Assembly (NCBI GenBank): GCA_014377445.1
Contig: JACMPP010000063.1
Span: 32,992-96,991 of the forward strand
Source: Oligoflexus sp.
GTDB lineage: Bacteria; Bdellovibrionota_B; Oligoflexia; Oligoflexales; Oligoflexaceae
Length of the DNA: 64,000 nt
Direction: 5' to 3'
Shown: positions 18,811 through 28,857 of the stretch, one piece after another
How positions within the stretch are numbered: the first letter of the stretch is position 1
Layout: each line of letters starts with the position of its first letter
Program-made: the position numbers and the translations under genes
Notes under the pieces: model-generated
Seen by the model: only the letters and a program-made list of their open reading frames with translations
What the model was told of the DNA's origin: nothing
The model's database searches: none

Positions 18811-19291
18811 AGTATTTCGTCCCGCTAAAGCGTTCAGTCTGCCGAGATAAAGAAAGTCTGGTGCTATCCCATCTCTCACTTGTCTTCTTCCAAAATTTTG
18901 TTGCGTAGCATGCTGTGTTTTCAACTCCTGCGTGTCTTCTTCGATTGCATCGGGCTCATGACGAAAAACCCAAATATAACGCATGAAATAGTACTTAATG
19001 CTATAAATATGAATAATAGTACAAGCGAGCTTGAGCGAACACTTGCACTTATCGCGTCCTTAACTGGAGCTCATGATAATTCGAAAAGCTTCACATTCGT
19101 CGTGAAAAAAGCCATTTAAATACGAAAATGTAGCAAAAATCGAATAATTACCAAACATTCAGCTTTTCTGGGGATCTTCGCCTTGCGGAGTGAACAGCGC
19201 GCTCGATATACTCGCGAAAGATGCCCTGTCTCCTCTTCTTATGCAATGAATTTGAATATCAGTCAGTCGTCAAGACCTCACGAGGTAATTT
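18811..19291. other. Intergenic region upstream of gltB
   Basis: This stretch of 480 bases has no well-supported gene. A frame ending at 19119 (79 codons from 18880, or 53 from ATG 18958) has no ribosome site and an unremarkable composition. The A+T-rich part from 19090 to 19170 is the likely gltB promoter zone. Confidence 0.5.
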
Positions 19292-22200
19292 ATGGACGTT
19301 AAGAATTTTAACGCGAGGAAAAGCTGCTTGGATGATCCTCGCGATGTCCAACGCGATGCGTGTGGTGTGGGTTTCATCGCTCACTTGAAAGGACAAGCGT
19401 CCCATCAAATCGTGATGGATGGTCTCGAAATTCTCAAGCGTCTGGATCACCGCGGAGGCCGCGCGGCCGATGGCATTACCAGTGACGGTGCCGGTATCCA
19501 GATGCATATCCCGCGGAGCTTTCTTCAGGCCGAGTCCCTGAAGGCTGGTATCGAGTTGCCGAAGGTCTATGCCCTGGGGATGATCTTTCTGCCCAAGGCA
19601 GAGACTGAGAAAGACGAATGGCTTGATCGTATTGCGATCCTCGCTGCCGAACGTCAATACCGGTTGATTTGGAAGAGACCGGTTCCTGTCGACTCCACAA
19701 TTTTGGGGCCGATCGCCAAAGCCAGCGAACCATCGATCTATCAACTCATCTTCTTGGATCAGGCCCCGAAGCAGGCGGATGCCAACTGGCGCCTCTATCT
19801 CCTGCGCAAGGATGTTGAGCGGGAGGCAGCCGATCGTTATGGCTTAAAACAGCACGATCTCTATGTGGTGAGTCTCTCGACTGAGACTGTCTGCTACAAA
19901 GGTCTGGTTCGAGCCGATGATTTCGCCGACTACTTTCTCGATCTCAAAGATCCCGAGTTCAAGTCTGCGGTGAGCCTCGTTCACCAGCGTTTTAGTACCA
20001 ACACACTCCCTGCCTGGCCACTCGCGCAACCCTTCCGAATGCTTTGCCATAACGGCGAGATCAATACTCTGCGTGGCAACATCAGCGCTATGAATGCACG
20101 TACCGCTCTGCTCAGCAGTGACAGTCACAAGGATCTCGAGTTAGTTGCGCCCATCTGTGTGCCCGGTTTTAGTGATTCGGCTATGCTCGACAATACACTG
20201 GAATTTCTTCTGCACAGCGGCCGAAGTCTGCCGGAAGCCATCACGATGCTCGTCCCTGAGCCTTGGGAACAGAACAGCGAGATGCCCACCGACCTTCGCG
20301 AATACTATGAATATCAGTCTTATCGCATGGAACCTTGGGATGGTCCGGCCTTTATCGGCTTTACCGATGGTCGCACCGTGGGCGCAATCCTCGATCGCAA
20401 CGGTCTTCGTCCCGGACGCTACTGGGTCACCTGCGATGAGCATGTGATCATGGCTTCCGAAGCGGGTGTTCTCGATCGACGTCCCGAAGAAATCGTTCTG
20501 AAAGGACGTTTGAGCCCAGGCCGCATCTTTATGGTCGATATGGTGGCGGGCGAAATTATTCCCGACCACGATATCAAAGCGGATCTTGCTGCCCAGCAAA
20601 ACTACGGACAATGGCTCAAGGAGCATCGCTTCGAACTCGAAGAAGGCGAGATGCTGGAGGATGAGCATTCTGAAAAACGTCGTCTCCAGCTCATGCGCGC
20701 CTTCGGCTACAGCCAGGAAGATATGCGTCTGCTCCTGGCGCCGATGGCTAACGAAGGCAAAGAACCTGTGGGATCGATGGGGACCGATGTTCCAATCGCT
20801 GTTCTGTCGAATCAAAGACCTTTGCTCTACGAATATTTTAAACAGCTCTTTGCCCAGGTAACAAATCCCCCGATCGACGCGATTCGGGAGGAGCTTGTCA
20901 CGTCCCTGAGTACATCGCTTGGTTCCGAGACCAATCTCTTCCGACGAAGCGAAAAGCCGGTCATTCGCCTAAGCCATCCCGTTCTACTCAAATCGGAAAT
21001 GATGGCTCTCTATAAACAAAAGAAATTGAAACTGGCCACCCTTGATTTGCGCTTCGAGCTGCAAACACCATTGGGTGATGCCCTGACAGAACTCACGGAA
21101 AAAGCATCGGCAGCGGTTCGCTCCGGTGCTGAGATTCTTGTGCTGAGCGACCGGGGCCTCGATGAGAAGACGGCAGCGATCCCAGCGCTTCTCGCCTGTT
21201 CCGCTGTCCATCACAGTCTGATCCGGGAAGGTCTCAGAGCCCGCGCGAGTCTAGTCGTAAGCAGTGGTGAACCACGCGAAGTTCATCACTTTGCCTTGCT
21301 CTTTTCCTACGGTGCCTCGGCTGTTCATCCCTACCTGGCTCTTGAGCTCATTGAAGGGGCCGATGAGAAGTCCTCGCTGGCCTCGATCGATCCCTGGAAA
21401 CGTGCGAAGAATTATCGAAAAGCCGTCGAAGGCGGTATCCTTAAAATCATGTCGAAGATGGGCATATCCACTCTTCAATCCTATCGCGGCGCACAAATCT
21501 TCGAAGCCCTGGGCTTGACCCAGGCCTTTGTCGATCAGTATTTTCCCTGGACAACGACGCGCATTGAAGGCGTGAGTCTCGATGATTTTGCAGAAGACCT
21601 CTTGATTCGTCATCAGGTGGCCTTTGCTTCCAGCGCTACGATATTGAACGATCCTGGTGTCTATACTTGGCGAAGGAATGGGGAGCGCCATCTGCACGAA
21701 CCGGACATGATTGCGAATCTGCAAAAAGCCACACGCATCAACAGTCGCGAAGAATTCAAGAAATTCTGCGAGCAACTCGATCGCGGTCAAATCAATCTCA
21801 GATCGCTTTTGACCTTTAAGACCGGCACCACGCCCATTCCTCTCGACGAAGTCGAAGCGGTGAGTTCTATCGTTCGCCGCTTTGCGACAGGAGCCATGAG
21901 TTTCGGATCCATTTCCAAAGAAACGCATGAGACTGTGGCGATAGCCATGAATCGCATCGGAGCCAAAAGCAACTCGGGTGAGGGCGGTGAGGATGCTGCG
22001 CGCTTCCACAAGCTTTCGAATGGCGATTCCAAACGAAGTGCGATCAAGCAGGTCGCGAGCGCGCGCTTTGGTGTGACCAATCACTATCTCGTCAATGCCG
22101 ATGAACTGCAAATCAAGATGGCGCAAGGTGCAAAGCCCGGCGAGGGCGGCCAGCTACCAGGTGATAAAGTGGATAGTGAGATCGCACGCGTGCGACACAG

Positions 22201-23788
22201 TATGCCCGGTATCACCCTGATTTCGCCACCGCCCCATCATGATATCTACAGTATTGAGGATTTGGCTCAACTTATTTTCGATCTCAAAAATGCCAACCAC
22301 AAAGCCCGTGTCAGCGTAAAGCTGGTGTCCGAAGTGGGTGTGGGTACCATCGCCGCCGGGGTGGCTAAAGCGAAGGCGGATGCCATTCTCATCAGCGGCT
22401 ACGAAGGCGGAACGGGTGCAAGTCCCCTGTCATCGATTCGTCACGCGGGTCTGCCTTGGGAACTCGGACTGAGCGAAACTCAGAGAGCTCTGGTCGACAA
22501 CCAATTGCGCGGCCGAGTCACCCTTCAGGTCGACGGTCAGTTGCGAACGGCACGCGACCTCGCGATTGCAACGATGATGGGTGCGGAAGAGTGGGGAATC
22601 GGAACTGGGGCTCTGATTGTCCTGGGCTGCATTATGATGCGAAAATGCCACTTGAACACTTGTCCTGTCGGTATCGCAACGCAAGATCCTGTCTTGCGCG
22701 AGCGTTTTGTGGGACAACCCGAGCATCTCATCAACTACATTTTTCTCCTCGCCGAGGGCTTGCGGGAGATCATGGCCGAACTTGGCCTCCGAACTGTTCA
22801 GGAGATGGTGGGACGGGTCGATCTACTCGAGAAGAAAAGCTTCCCGGCCGGCACCCGCATGGACCGCATCAACGTGGATGCTTTGCTCAACCCTCCAAAG
22901 GGGCAAGGCGCGCGTTACAAGGTGGAAAACCAGGAACATCATATCCTTGAAAGTCTCGACGCACGAGATTTTCGCCCGGCCAGTCAGAGAGCTTTCGATG
23001 GGAAATCCAACGTAGTGATCAATAGAAATCTGATCAACACCGATCGGACAGTCGGAACCTTTCTATCGTCAGAAATTTCCAGACAGTTCGGCGCCCAGGG
23101 TATGCTGAGTCACAGCATTCACCTGAATTTCAAGGGTATCGGCGGTCAGAGCTTTATGGCCTTTGCAGTGCAGGGTCTCAAAGTTCGCCTTGAAGGGGAG
23201 GTGAATGATTACTGTGCAAAAGGGCTCTCAGGCGCGCAGGTGGCCATTTTTCATTCGAGTTCCATGCAAGGCGAACAACAGGTCATCTGTGGCAACGTCG
23301 CGCTCTATGGCGCCACTGCGGGAACACTCTACGTAAGAGGATCTGCGGGTGAACGGTTCGCTGTGCGAAACTCCGGTGCCCACACCGTCGTTGAAGGCCT
23401 CGGCGATCATGGTTGTGAATACATGACAGGCGGAAGTGTGATCGTCATCGGACCGATTGGCCGCAACTTCGGCGCCGGCATGAGCGGAGGCCTGGCATTT
23501 GTCTACGATAAAAATCGCAACGCTCAAAAACACATCAATACCGAAATGCTCAGTCTCAGTCGCGGAATCGAGCCCGAAGACGAGAGCTTGATCTGGGAGC
23601 AGTTGGAAGAACACCTGAGGCTTACGGGCAGCCCGAACGCCCGTCGCATACTCGAGCGCTGGTCCCAAGAAAGGGACAACTTTCTCAGCATCGTGCCAAG
23701 TGCTTACCGGGCCATTCGCAAAACAGTGGCCGTGAATAAACCGCAGCGTATGAGCCGGGAATTAGAAACAGGAGGATTGCATGGGTGA
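19292..23788 (+). CDS. gltB: Glutamate synthase (NADPH) large subunit
   Basis: GltB takes the amide of glutamine and reductively transfers it to 2-oxoglutarate, giving two glutamates. In order it shows a glutaminase (GATase II) domain whose catalytic cysteine is Cys24 in DACGVGF after a short propeptide, a central domain, an FMN-binding synthase domain from about residue 850 (ISGYEGGTGASPLSS) with the [3Fe-4S] ligands CIMMRKCHLNTCPVGIAT, and a C-terminal GXGXG beta-helix (AQVAIFHSSS, GGSVIVIGPIGRNFGAGMSGG). The 1498-residue length is usual. GAGG precedes the ATG. Its stop overlaps the start of gltD by 8 bp. Confidence 0.98.
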   Translation: MDVKNFNARKSCLDDPRDVQRDACGVGFIAHLKGQASHQIVMDGLEILKRLDHRGGRAADGITSDGAGIQMHIPRSFLQAESLKAGIELPKVYALGMIFLPKAETEKDEWLDRIAILAAERQYRLIWKRPVPVDSTILGPIAKASEPSIYQLIFLDQAPKQADANWRLYLLRKDVEREAADRYGLKQHDLYVVSLSTETVCYKGLVRADDFADYFLDLKDPEFKSAVSLVHQRFSTNTLPAWPLAQPFRMLCHNGEINTLRGNISAMNARTALLSSDSHKDLELVAPICVPGFSDSAMLDNTLEFLLHSGRSLPEAITMLVPEPWEQNSEMPTDLREYYEYQSYRMEPWDGPAFIGFTDGRTVGAILDRNGLRPGRYWVTCDEHVIMASEAGVLDRRPEEIVLKGRLSPGRIFMVDMVAGEIIPDHDIKADLAAQQNYGQWLKEHRFELEEGEMLEDEHSEKRRLQLMRAFGYSQEDMRLLLAPMANEGKEPVGSMGTDVPIAVLSNQRPLLYEYFKQLFAQVTNPPIDAIREELVTSLSTSLGSETNLFRRSEKPVIRLSHPVLLKSEMMALYKQKKLKLATLDLRFELQTPLGDALTELTEKASAAVRSGAEILVLSDRGLDEKTAAIPALLACSAVHHSLIREGLRARASLVVSSGEPREVHHFALLFSYGASAVHPYLALELIEGADEKSSLASIDPWKRAKNYRKAVEGGILKIMSKMGISTLQSYRGAQIFEALGLTQAFVDQYFPWTTTRIEGVSLDDFAEDLLIRHQVAFASSATILNDPGVYTWRRNGERHLHEPDMIANLQKATRINSREEFKKFCEQLDRGQINLRSLLTFKTGTTPIPLDEVEAVSSIVRRFATGAMSFGSISKETHETVAIAMNRIGAKSNSGEGGEDAARFHKLSNGDSKRSAIKQVASARFGVTNHYLVNADELQIKMAQGAKPGEGGQLPGDKVDSEIARVRHSMPGITLISPPPHHDIYSIEDLAQLIFDLKNANHKARVSVKLVSEVGVGTIAAGVAKAKADAILISGYEGGTGASPLSSIRHAGLPWELGLSETQRALVDNQLRGRVTLQVDGQLRTARDLAIATMMGAEEWGIGTGALIVLGCIMMRKCHLNTCPVGIATQDPVLRERFVGQPEHLINYIFLLAEGLREIMAELGLRTVQEMVGRVDLLEKKSFPAGTRMDRINVDALLNPPKGQGARYKVENQEHHILESLDARDFRPASQRAFDGKSNVVINRNLINTDRTVGTFLSSEISRQFGAQGMLSHSIHLNFKGIGGQSFMAFAVQGLKVRLEGEVNDYCAKGLSGAQVAIFHSSSMQGEQQVICGNVALYGATAGTLYVRGSAGERFAVRNSGAHTVVEGLGDHGCEYMTGGSVIVIGPIGRNFGAGMSGGLAFVYDKNRNAQKHINTEMLSLSRGIEPEDESLIWEQLEEHLRLTGSPNARRILERWSQERDNFLSIVPSAYRAIRKTVAVNKPQRMSRELETGGLHG

Positions 23789-25235
23789 GGTCAAAGGCTT
23801 TTTAGAATATCCGAGACAAGCTCTCAAAAAGCAGCCTGTGCATGAGAGAATTCATCATTACAAAGAATTCGTCAGTGGCTTCGAGGAAAGCAGCCTGCGC
23901 AAGCAGGGGGCCCGCTGCATGGACTGCGGTGTTGCCTTCTGTCACAACGGATGTCCGCTTGGCAATTTGATTCCTAGCTGGAATCAACTGGTGAGCGAAG
24001 AGCAGTATCGATCGGCGCTTGAACTCCTTTTGAGCACAAATAATTTCCCCGAGTTCACCGGCCGCATTTGCCCTGCGCCTTGCGAGTCGGCCTGCGTGCT
24101 GGGCATCAATGATGATCCCGTCGCGATCGAAGGCATCGAGATGGCGCTCGCCGACATGGGGTTTGCCAAAGGCTGGATCAAAGCCGAACGCCCAAGTTTC
24201 CGAAGCGGGAAAAAGGTCGCAATTATTGGATCAGGCCCTTCAGGTCTGGCCGCCGCGCAGCAGTTGAATCGGGCGGGACACAGCGTCGTGGTCTTTGAGC
24301 GCTCCGACCGTCCGGGTGGGCTCCTGATGTACGGAATTCCGGATTTCAAACTCGAAAAATCGAAGGTTGAGCGACGCATTCGCTTGCTTGAAGAGGAGGG
24401 TATTAGCTTTCGCTGCAGCGTGAACGTCGGCCACGACATTACCGCAGTTGAGCTTCGCGAGGACTTCGACGCGATTCTTATCGCGGCGGGTGCTGCTGAA
24501 AAACGAGATATTAAAATTCGGGGTCGTGAGTTCAAGGGTGTGCACTTTGCCGATGATCTCTTGAGTCAATCGACTCATCGAGTTCTTGGTGATGCAATTC
24601 CGAGTGGCGCGACAGTTTACGCAGCGGATAAAGATGTGATCGTCATCGGTGGGGGCGACACGGGATCCGACTGTGTGGGAACGAGTCGAAGACAGGGCGC
24701 CAGGTCCATCACACAGTTTGAGATCATGACGCAACCACCCAAACTCTCGACCTATCCCCGCGCCGCTGAACGCCCGGAAGAATCAGCCTGGCCCGCCTGG
24801 ACTCATATGCTGCGAACTTCAGGTTCCCACGAGGAAGGCGCAAATCGTCACTGGTCGCTTGAAACCGTCGCTTTCGAGGGTGATGAAGCCGGCCATGTGA
24901 AGAGCCTCATCACGCGGGAGTTGGCCTGGTTTACGAATGCTGAGGGTCGCAAGGTTTGTGAGCCAGTTCCTGGGAGCGAGAAGACTTGGCCTTGTCAGAT
25001 GGCGATGATTGCAGTGGGTTTTACCGGAGCGGAACGCAAGGGTCTGGCTGAAGAGCTGGGCTTGGAATTTGATAGTCGCGGCAATCTCGCCAGTCAGAAT
25101 TATGCGAGTTCGCAGCTTGGTGTTTTTGCTGCGGGTGATGCCCGGCGCGGGCAGTCCCTGGTGGTGTGGGCGATTGCGGAAGGGCGTGAGGCGGCTAAGG
25201 CGGTCAATGCTTACCTGCAGGATATGGATGCTTAA
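23781..25235 (+). CDS. gltD: Glutamate synthase small subunit
   Basis: GltD supplies electrons from NAD(P)H to GltB. The N-terminal cysteine groups CMDCGVAFCHNGCP and CPAPCESAC hold low-potential [4Fe-4S] clusters. An FAD-binding Rossmann motif follows in VAIIGSGPSGLAAAQQL (about residue 147) and a second nucleotide-binding motif in VIVIGGGDTGSDCVG (about residue 288). The 484-residue length is normal. Translation is coupled to gltB by an 8-bp overlap with GGAGG inside the gltB end. A strong terminator follows. Confidence 0.97.
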   Translation: MGEVKGFLEYPRQALKKQPVHERIHHYKEFVSGFEESSLRKQGARCMDCGVAFCHNGCPLGNLIPSWNQLVSEEQYRSALELLLSTNNFPEFTGRICPAPCESACVLGINDDPVAIEGIEMALADMGFAKGWIKAERPSFRSGKKVAIIGSGPSGLAAAQQLNRAGHSVVVFERSDRPGGLLMYGIPDFKLEKSKVERRIRLLEEEGISFRCSVNVGHDITAVELREDFDAILIAAGAAEKRDIKIRGREFKGVHFADDLLSQSTHRVLGDAIPSGATVYAADKDVIVIGGGDTGSDCVGTSRRQGARSITQFEIMTQPPKLSTYPRAAERPEESAWPAWTHMLRTSGSHEEGANRHWSLETVAFEGDEAGHVKSLITRELAWFTNAEGRKVCEPVPGSEKTWPCQMAMIAVGFTGAERKGLAEELGLEFDSRGNLASQNYASSQLGVFAAGDARRGQSLVVWAIAEGREAAKAVNAYLQDMDA

Positions 25236-25274
25236 TGGGTTTCTGAGTTGAGTGGAGTTGATAGGAAATAAGAA

Positions 25275-25307
25275 GGCCAAGCCTCTCGTTGAGGGCTTGG
25301 CTTTTTT
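25275..25307 (+). terminator. Rho-independent terminator of gltBD
   Basis: GCCAAGCC pairs with GGCTTGGC around a 10-nt loop, with six T residues following at 25302-25307. It ends almost at the stop of the convergent lipoprotein gene. Confidence 0.95.
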
Positions 25308-25310
25308 GAA

Positions 25311-26351
25311 TTAGAGACAGGCCTCGGTTTGGGGGATTTTCATGCGAAGCTCGGGGATCTTGAGGCTGTAGAGAAGCGATTTGTTTGGGCCTGCGATGGT
25401 GAAGGAAAACGAAATTGTTTTCGTTTCGCTGAGGCAGGAGGCGTCGTGATCGGCTTTTGTTTTGGGAAAGACTTCCAGGAGATGCTCAGGACTTGTGTCG
25501 TAGAAGCTGCAAATAAAGCTTTTTTTACTGTTCGCCGCCGAGTTGAAGAGAAAAGCTGCGCAGGGGAGGGAAAGATTGCTCTTTTCGTCGCGCCCACTGA
25601 CCATGAGCCAGAGATTTTGTTTGAGGGTCTTGTCGTCGGCGGTATAGGTCATCTGATAGGCCATGGGTGAGTAGATGCGGCCTTTGCTCTTAGGTAGGTT
25701 AATGGTGATATTGCAGCGGAGATAGGATTGCACGTCGATCAGTTTGTTTTCGATCGTGCCGTCAATCTTGAAGACGATCTCATTGCCTTGCTGGGTAACG
25801 AGGACAGGTTGGCCAAAGCAGGAAGTTTCACTGAGAAAGAGAGATGGCTCGGGAGTTACCACGAGAGGTTCTGTCGGCGGTACAATGGGTTCAACCGGAA
25901 GAGGGATGACAGGATTAATCGGGACCACCGGAGCCACCGGCGGAACGACTGGTACTATGATGCTGGGCAGCGTTTGAATGACGATGGATCGGTTGCTGCC
26001 TTTGCAGATATCGACAATCGCAATTTCTTTGGGCTCTCTGAAGGCGTAGGGTCTCGCGATATTGCACGACCGATATTCTTCGGTTCCTTCGGCATTCAAG
26101 AGAACAAGGTCAACTGCATAGGTGCCGCTGGGAAGCTTGATGACAAGCTCTCTCCCTTTCACCAGGTGTGAATCGTCTTTTTCATCCGTTCGAGTAAAGG
26201 TTGCCCTTGGCTCCATGGAGTTGAATTGTTCCGGGAGAATGATTCTGACCTCGGAGGTCGAGTTTGCAAAGTCGTCGCGTTGGACGGTTTTGCAGGCGAT
26301 TGGCGTCATAAGTGTGATCAAAATTAAAAGGCTCGACTGAAGTTGTTTCAT
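25311..26351 (-). CDS. Predicted lipoprotein with a Pro/Val-rich linker
   Basis: This 346-residue protein starts MKQLQSSLLILITLMTPIAC, a lipoprotein signal with the modified cysteine near residue 20. A first domain of about 110 residues follows, then a linker of about 40 residues made of repeated Pro-Val/Ile units (VPVVPPVAPVVP). The C-terminal domain of about 180 residues has spaced cysteines (SETSCFGQPV, LRCNITINLP, LSLPCAAF, SFICSFYD). No family is recognised. The start at 26351 has GAGG 6 nt upstream. It lies just 7 nt after the stop of the decayed RCC1 gene, so the two formed an operon. It probably sits in the envelope. Confidence 0.8.
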   Translation of the reverse strand: MKQLQSSLLILITLMTPIACKTVQRDDFANSTSEVRIILPEQFNSMEPRATFTRTDEKDDSHLVKGRELVIKLPSGTYAVDLVLLNAEGTEEYRSCNIARPYAFREPKEIAIVDICKGSNRSIVIQTLPSIIVPVVPPVAPVVPINPVIPLPVEPIVPPTEPLVVTPEPSLFLSETSCFGQPVLVTQQGNEIVFKIDGTIENKLIDVQSYLRCNITINLPKSKGRIYSPMAYQMTYTADDKTLKQNLWLMVSGRDEKSNLSLPCAAFLFNSAANSKKSFICSFYDTSPEHLLEVFPKTKADHDASCLSETKTISFSFTIAGPNKSLLYSLKIPELRMKIPQTEACL

Positions 26352-26358
26352 AAGTGCC

Positions 26359-27416
26359 TCAGTTTTTCTTGATAGTAAATGCATCGGGAACTGTTGCGGG
26401 GACGTCGGTGATGTTACCCCGGCATCGGACAGCGCCGCTGTTTTGTACGGCTCAGACGTATCCAACGGCTGTGATGGCGATGTCTTTGACTTGCGTCAGG
26501 TCACTGGGAGAGGTGATGTCATAGATAGTGCTGTTGTAGATTAAGCTTCCCCAGCAGGCGACTTTGCTTTCGCTGCCATGGATCGCACAAAAGTTCGAAC
26601 CCCAACGGCTCGTGAAGATCTTTTGCACATTGGAAAGGGCTGGGCCGGGAGCATACGCCGCTCATGAAGTGTCTCGACCCCAACATTTTAAAGTATTGTC
26701 TGATTTTACGGCACAAGTTACATAGCGGCCTGCAGCGATAAGTCTTGCGTTTGCAAGACCGCTTGGGACTTTGGTTTGTCCGGAATCATCGACTCCCCAG
26801 CATCGCACTGATTTGTTTTTGAGGATCGCGCAGCCATATCTTGTCCCTAGGCTGACCGCCACCGCTTCGCCAATGTTTTCTGGTGGTGAGGAGGAAATTT
26901 CTTTTTCTGGTCCGTAGAATTTGCCCCAGCATGTGATCTTATGGTTTTCGTCTGTAGACCTTCACGTCGCGCAACATAGCGGTGAATATTGCGGCCTGAT
27001 CGTCGGCATTTTCGGCGATTCTGGACTGAAGGGTAAGTGTCGAATTGATGTCTATTTTCTTTAGCTCTGCGGGATTATCTTTAGCGTCTGTTAGAAGTTT
27101 TAGCTATTTTTCAAGGCTGGAAAGGTTGGCTTTCGTTTCGGCCAATGATGCCTCCATGACCTTAAGCACTTCTTCTAATGAGATATCATTCATTTGTTTC
27201 GTAAGTTCCTCGATGTTCTTCTTATAGTCGGTAACTTGTAAGCTTATCTGATAAATCCTCTCCGCTTTAGTTCCAACTCGATCATCGGTTGCTGTTCCCA
27301 TGAGCTCTTCGGTCAACGCATCTATCAGCCGCCCCTCGGTAGGCTTAGTCAGCTACTGGTTGGCCGCGAATGCCTGCAGCTCTAGTTTTGATCTTCCTTT
27401 TGATAAGAGGCAACCT
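26359..27416 (-). pseudogene. Decayed RCC1-repeat surface protein gene
   Basis: On the minus strand the frame carries RCC1-type repeats with the diagnostic CWG motif, for example YGCAILKNKSVRCWG and VTCAVKSDNTLKCWG. The reading frame is broken by TGA at 26662-26664 and at 26452-26454 (where a conserved Cys is expected), and a conserved CWG has become CRG. Further upstream, a coiled-coil-like segment (KAERIYQISLQVTDYKKNIE) ends in TAG, and a frameshift separates it from the repeats near 26940; another TAG occurs at about 27350. Several independent lesions make sequencing error an unlikely cause. Intact relatives would be secreted beta-propellers preceded by a helical stalk. The 5' limit is approximate. 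Confidence 0.8.
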
Positions 27417-27811
27417 TGGCGATTTTAAAGACAGAAAGACGGCAATGATTCTCTTGGAATCGAGGACGTTGGAAGCGCTGTTGTCAGGGTTTGGCATCAA
27501 TCTACCTCGACTCAGCACAATTCTTGATAACGTCAACGCAATTACGAGCGATACTCTTGATTTTATTCTCGACATGCAAATTATGAGCGTTCGCACAGAA
27601 AAACTCGATGATTTTGAGAAGCTCACAGTGCGATAGTGCCGACGTCGAAAGCAATAGCGTTTGGCCGAGGGACTCCGGAATAATTTCAGGTCTCGCCCAT
27701 CGAGCCGAACAGTTGATTCGCGCTTTGACGGAATTTGGCATCGTGCTTAAGCTGCCCGTCATTACAGGCCATCACCCTGAAGAAATAGAGTTTTTCCACA
27801 AACTCTGTTGA
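27370..27811 (+). pseudogene. Possible plus-strand gene debris
   Basis: Two adjacent frames look protein-like: 27370-27636 (ILLESRTLEALLSGFGI..., RTEKLDDFEKLTVR) and, shifted, 27630-27811 (GLAHRAEQLIRALTEFGI..., HHPEEIEFFHKLC). Neither has a ribosome site. Together they could be one frameshifted gene. They overlap the decayed minus-strand gene and lie in a region of general decay, so I rate them low. No family is recognised. Confidence 0.25.
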
Positions 27812-28139
27812 TCGGAAAATTCAGTATCCAGGATCGATTTTGAAAAATGTTGATGGCGAATAGCGCAATCAGCGGTGGCGGAGCATTTTGTCGAGGCAGG
27901 GTAAGTAGGGAGCTGTTTACGATTGACTGCACGTCGATTCGCAGCATTCATACAACTGAAATCTTCAGCAAAACTCTTTCATCAGAACGAAAGCCGAAAT
28001 TTTGACATTGGTTGACCATCAATTTCACTGAAAAATTCCCCATCATTTATCGTGTTCCCTCTCAGAAACAGGCGGAACTATATTCGATTTATGATAGGGT
28101 GGGGATTTAGCGTTTTAACGTAAATTATTGAAGGCTTTT
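27812..28139. other. Intergenic region upstream of slyD
   Basis: No gene is supported. On the minus strand, 27880-27947 contains a short match to the lipoprotein gene: the 11-mer TGCACGTCGAT occurs here and at 25732, in both cases encoding IDVQS-like residues. It may be a fragment of a lost paralogue. The 3' half should contain the slyD promoter; a TATGAT at 28090-28095 is a possible -10 element without a good -35. Confidence 0.4.
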
Positions 28140-28622
28140 ATGACCGTATCCCAAAATTTAGTAGTTACTATGAATTACTCTGTAAAAGACGAAGACGGCA
28201 AGATAATTGATTCGTCCGAAGGACATGAACCTCTTTCATTTATTCAAGGCACAGGATCTATAATTCCTGGCCTTGAGCGAGAAATTTTAGGTAAGAGAAA
28301 AGGAGATAAATTCACAATCAGAGTACTTCCTGAAGATGGCTATGGACCGGTAGATCCTTCGCTCGTTGAAATTGTTCCTAGGGCTCAGTTTGCAGGTGTG
28401 AAAAATTTAGCCGTGGGAATGCAGCTACAAGCTCAGACCGATGATGACACTATGGTCGTCACTGTAGTATCACTTTCGGAAGACGAGGTCACAGTCGATG
28501 AAAACCATCCTCTGGCTGGCAAGACATTAGATTTCGAACTTGAACTTTTAGATGTTAGAGATGCTACAGCTGAAGAACTTCAACACGGCCATGTACACGG
28601 CATCGGTGGACACCACCATTAA
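28140..28622 (+). CDS. slyD: FKBP-type peptidyl-prolyl isomerase SlyD
   Basis: This 160-residue protein has the SlyD layout. An FKBP domain starts with VTMNYSVKDEDGKIIDSSEG and PLSFIQGTGSIIPGLE, the insert-in-flap chaperone domain occupies about residues 70-120, and a short His-rich metal-binding tail reads HGHVHGIGGHHH. SlyD catalyses proline isomerisation, acts as a chaperone and can deliver nickel. ATG 28140 follows AAGG with a 5-nt gap. The tail is much shorter than in E. coli SlyD. It stands alone at the edge of the A+T-rich island and is itself somewhat A+T-rich. Confidence 0.93.
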   Translation: MTVSQNLVVTMNYSVKDEDGKIIDSSEGHEPLSFIQGTGSIIPGLEREILGKRKGDKFTIRVLPEDGYGPVDPSLVEIVPRAQFAGVKNLAVGMQLQAQTDDDTMVVTVVSLSEDEVTVDENHPLAGKTLDFELELLDVRDATAEELQHGHVHGIGGHHH

Positions 28623-28757
28623 GTGAATTATAAATTACGAATAGTTCAATGCAGAGCCGCTCCTTTTAAAAAACGAGTTTCACACTTTTTTCGAATCAAC
28701 AAAATTTTCACCTTTTCTGAGTTCCTTCGGCTATTGGGCATTCAATATTTGTCAAGC

Positions 28758-28810
28758 TATGCTCAAATCCATTATAACTTGTTTTGAGTAATTGGATTTT
28801 ATTGAGCATA
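28758..28810. repeat. Long imperfect inverted repeat at the edge of the R-M island
   Basis: Arms TATGCTCAA (28758-28766) and TTGAGCATA (28802-28810) match perfectly. After a 4-nt bulge on the right side the pairing continues with ATCCA/TGGAT and TTA/TAA. It may be the slyD terminator, a regulatory hairpin, or a scar of insertion. No clear T-run follows on the plus strand. Confidence 0.55.
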
Positions 28811-28857
28811 CCCAAATTTGCGAATTCAGTCATTCAAAGTTCACTACTCAGCTTAGC

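Noticed and set aside
26452..26664. In-frame TGA codons at Cys/Gly-like positions in the RCC1 frame, suggesting recoding or selenocysteine
   Set aside because: Other genes here end normally at TGA, a TAG and a frameshift also occur, and there is no SECIS-like element; decay explains it better.
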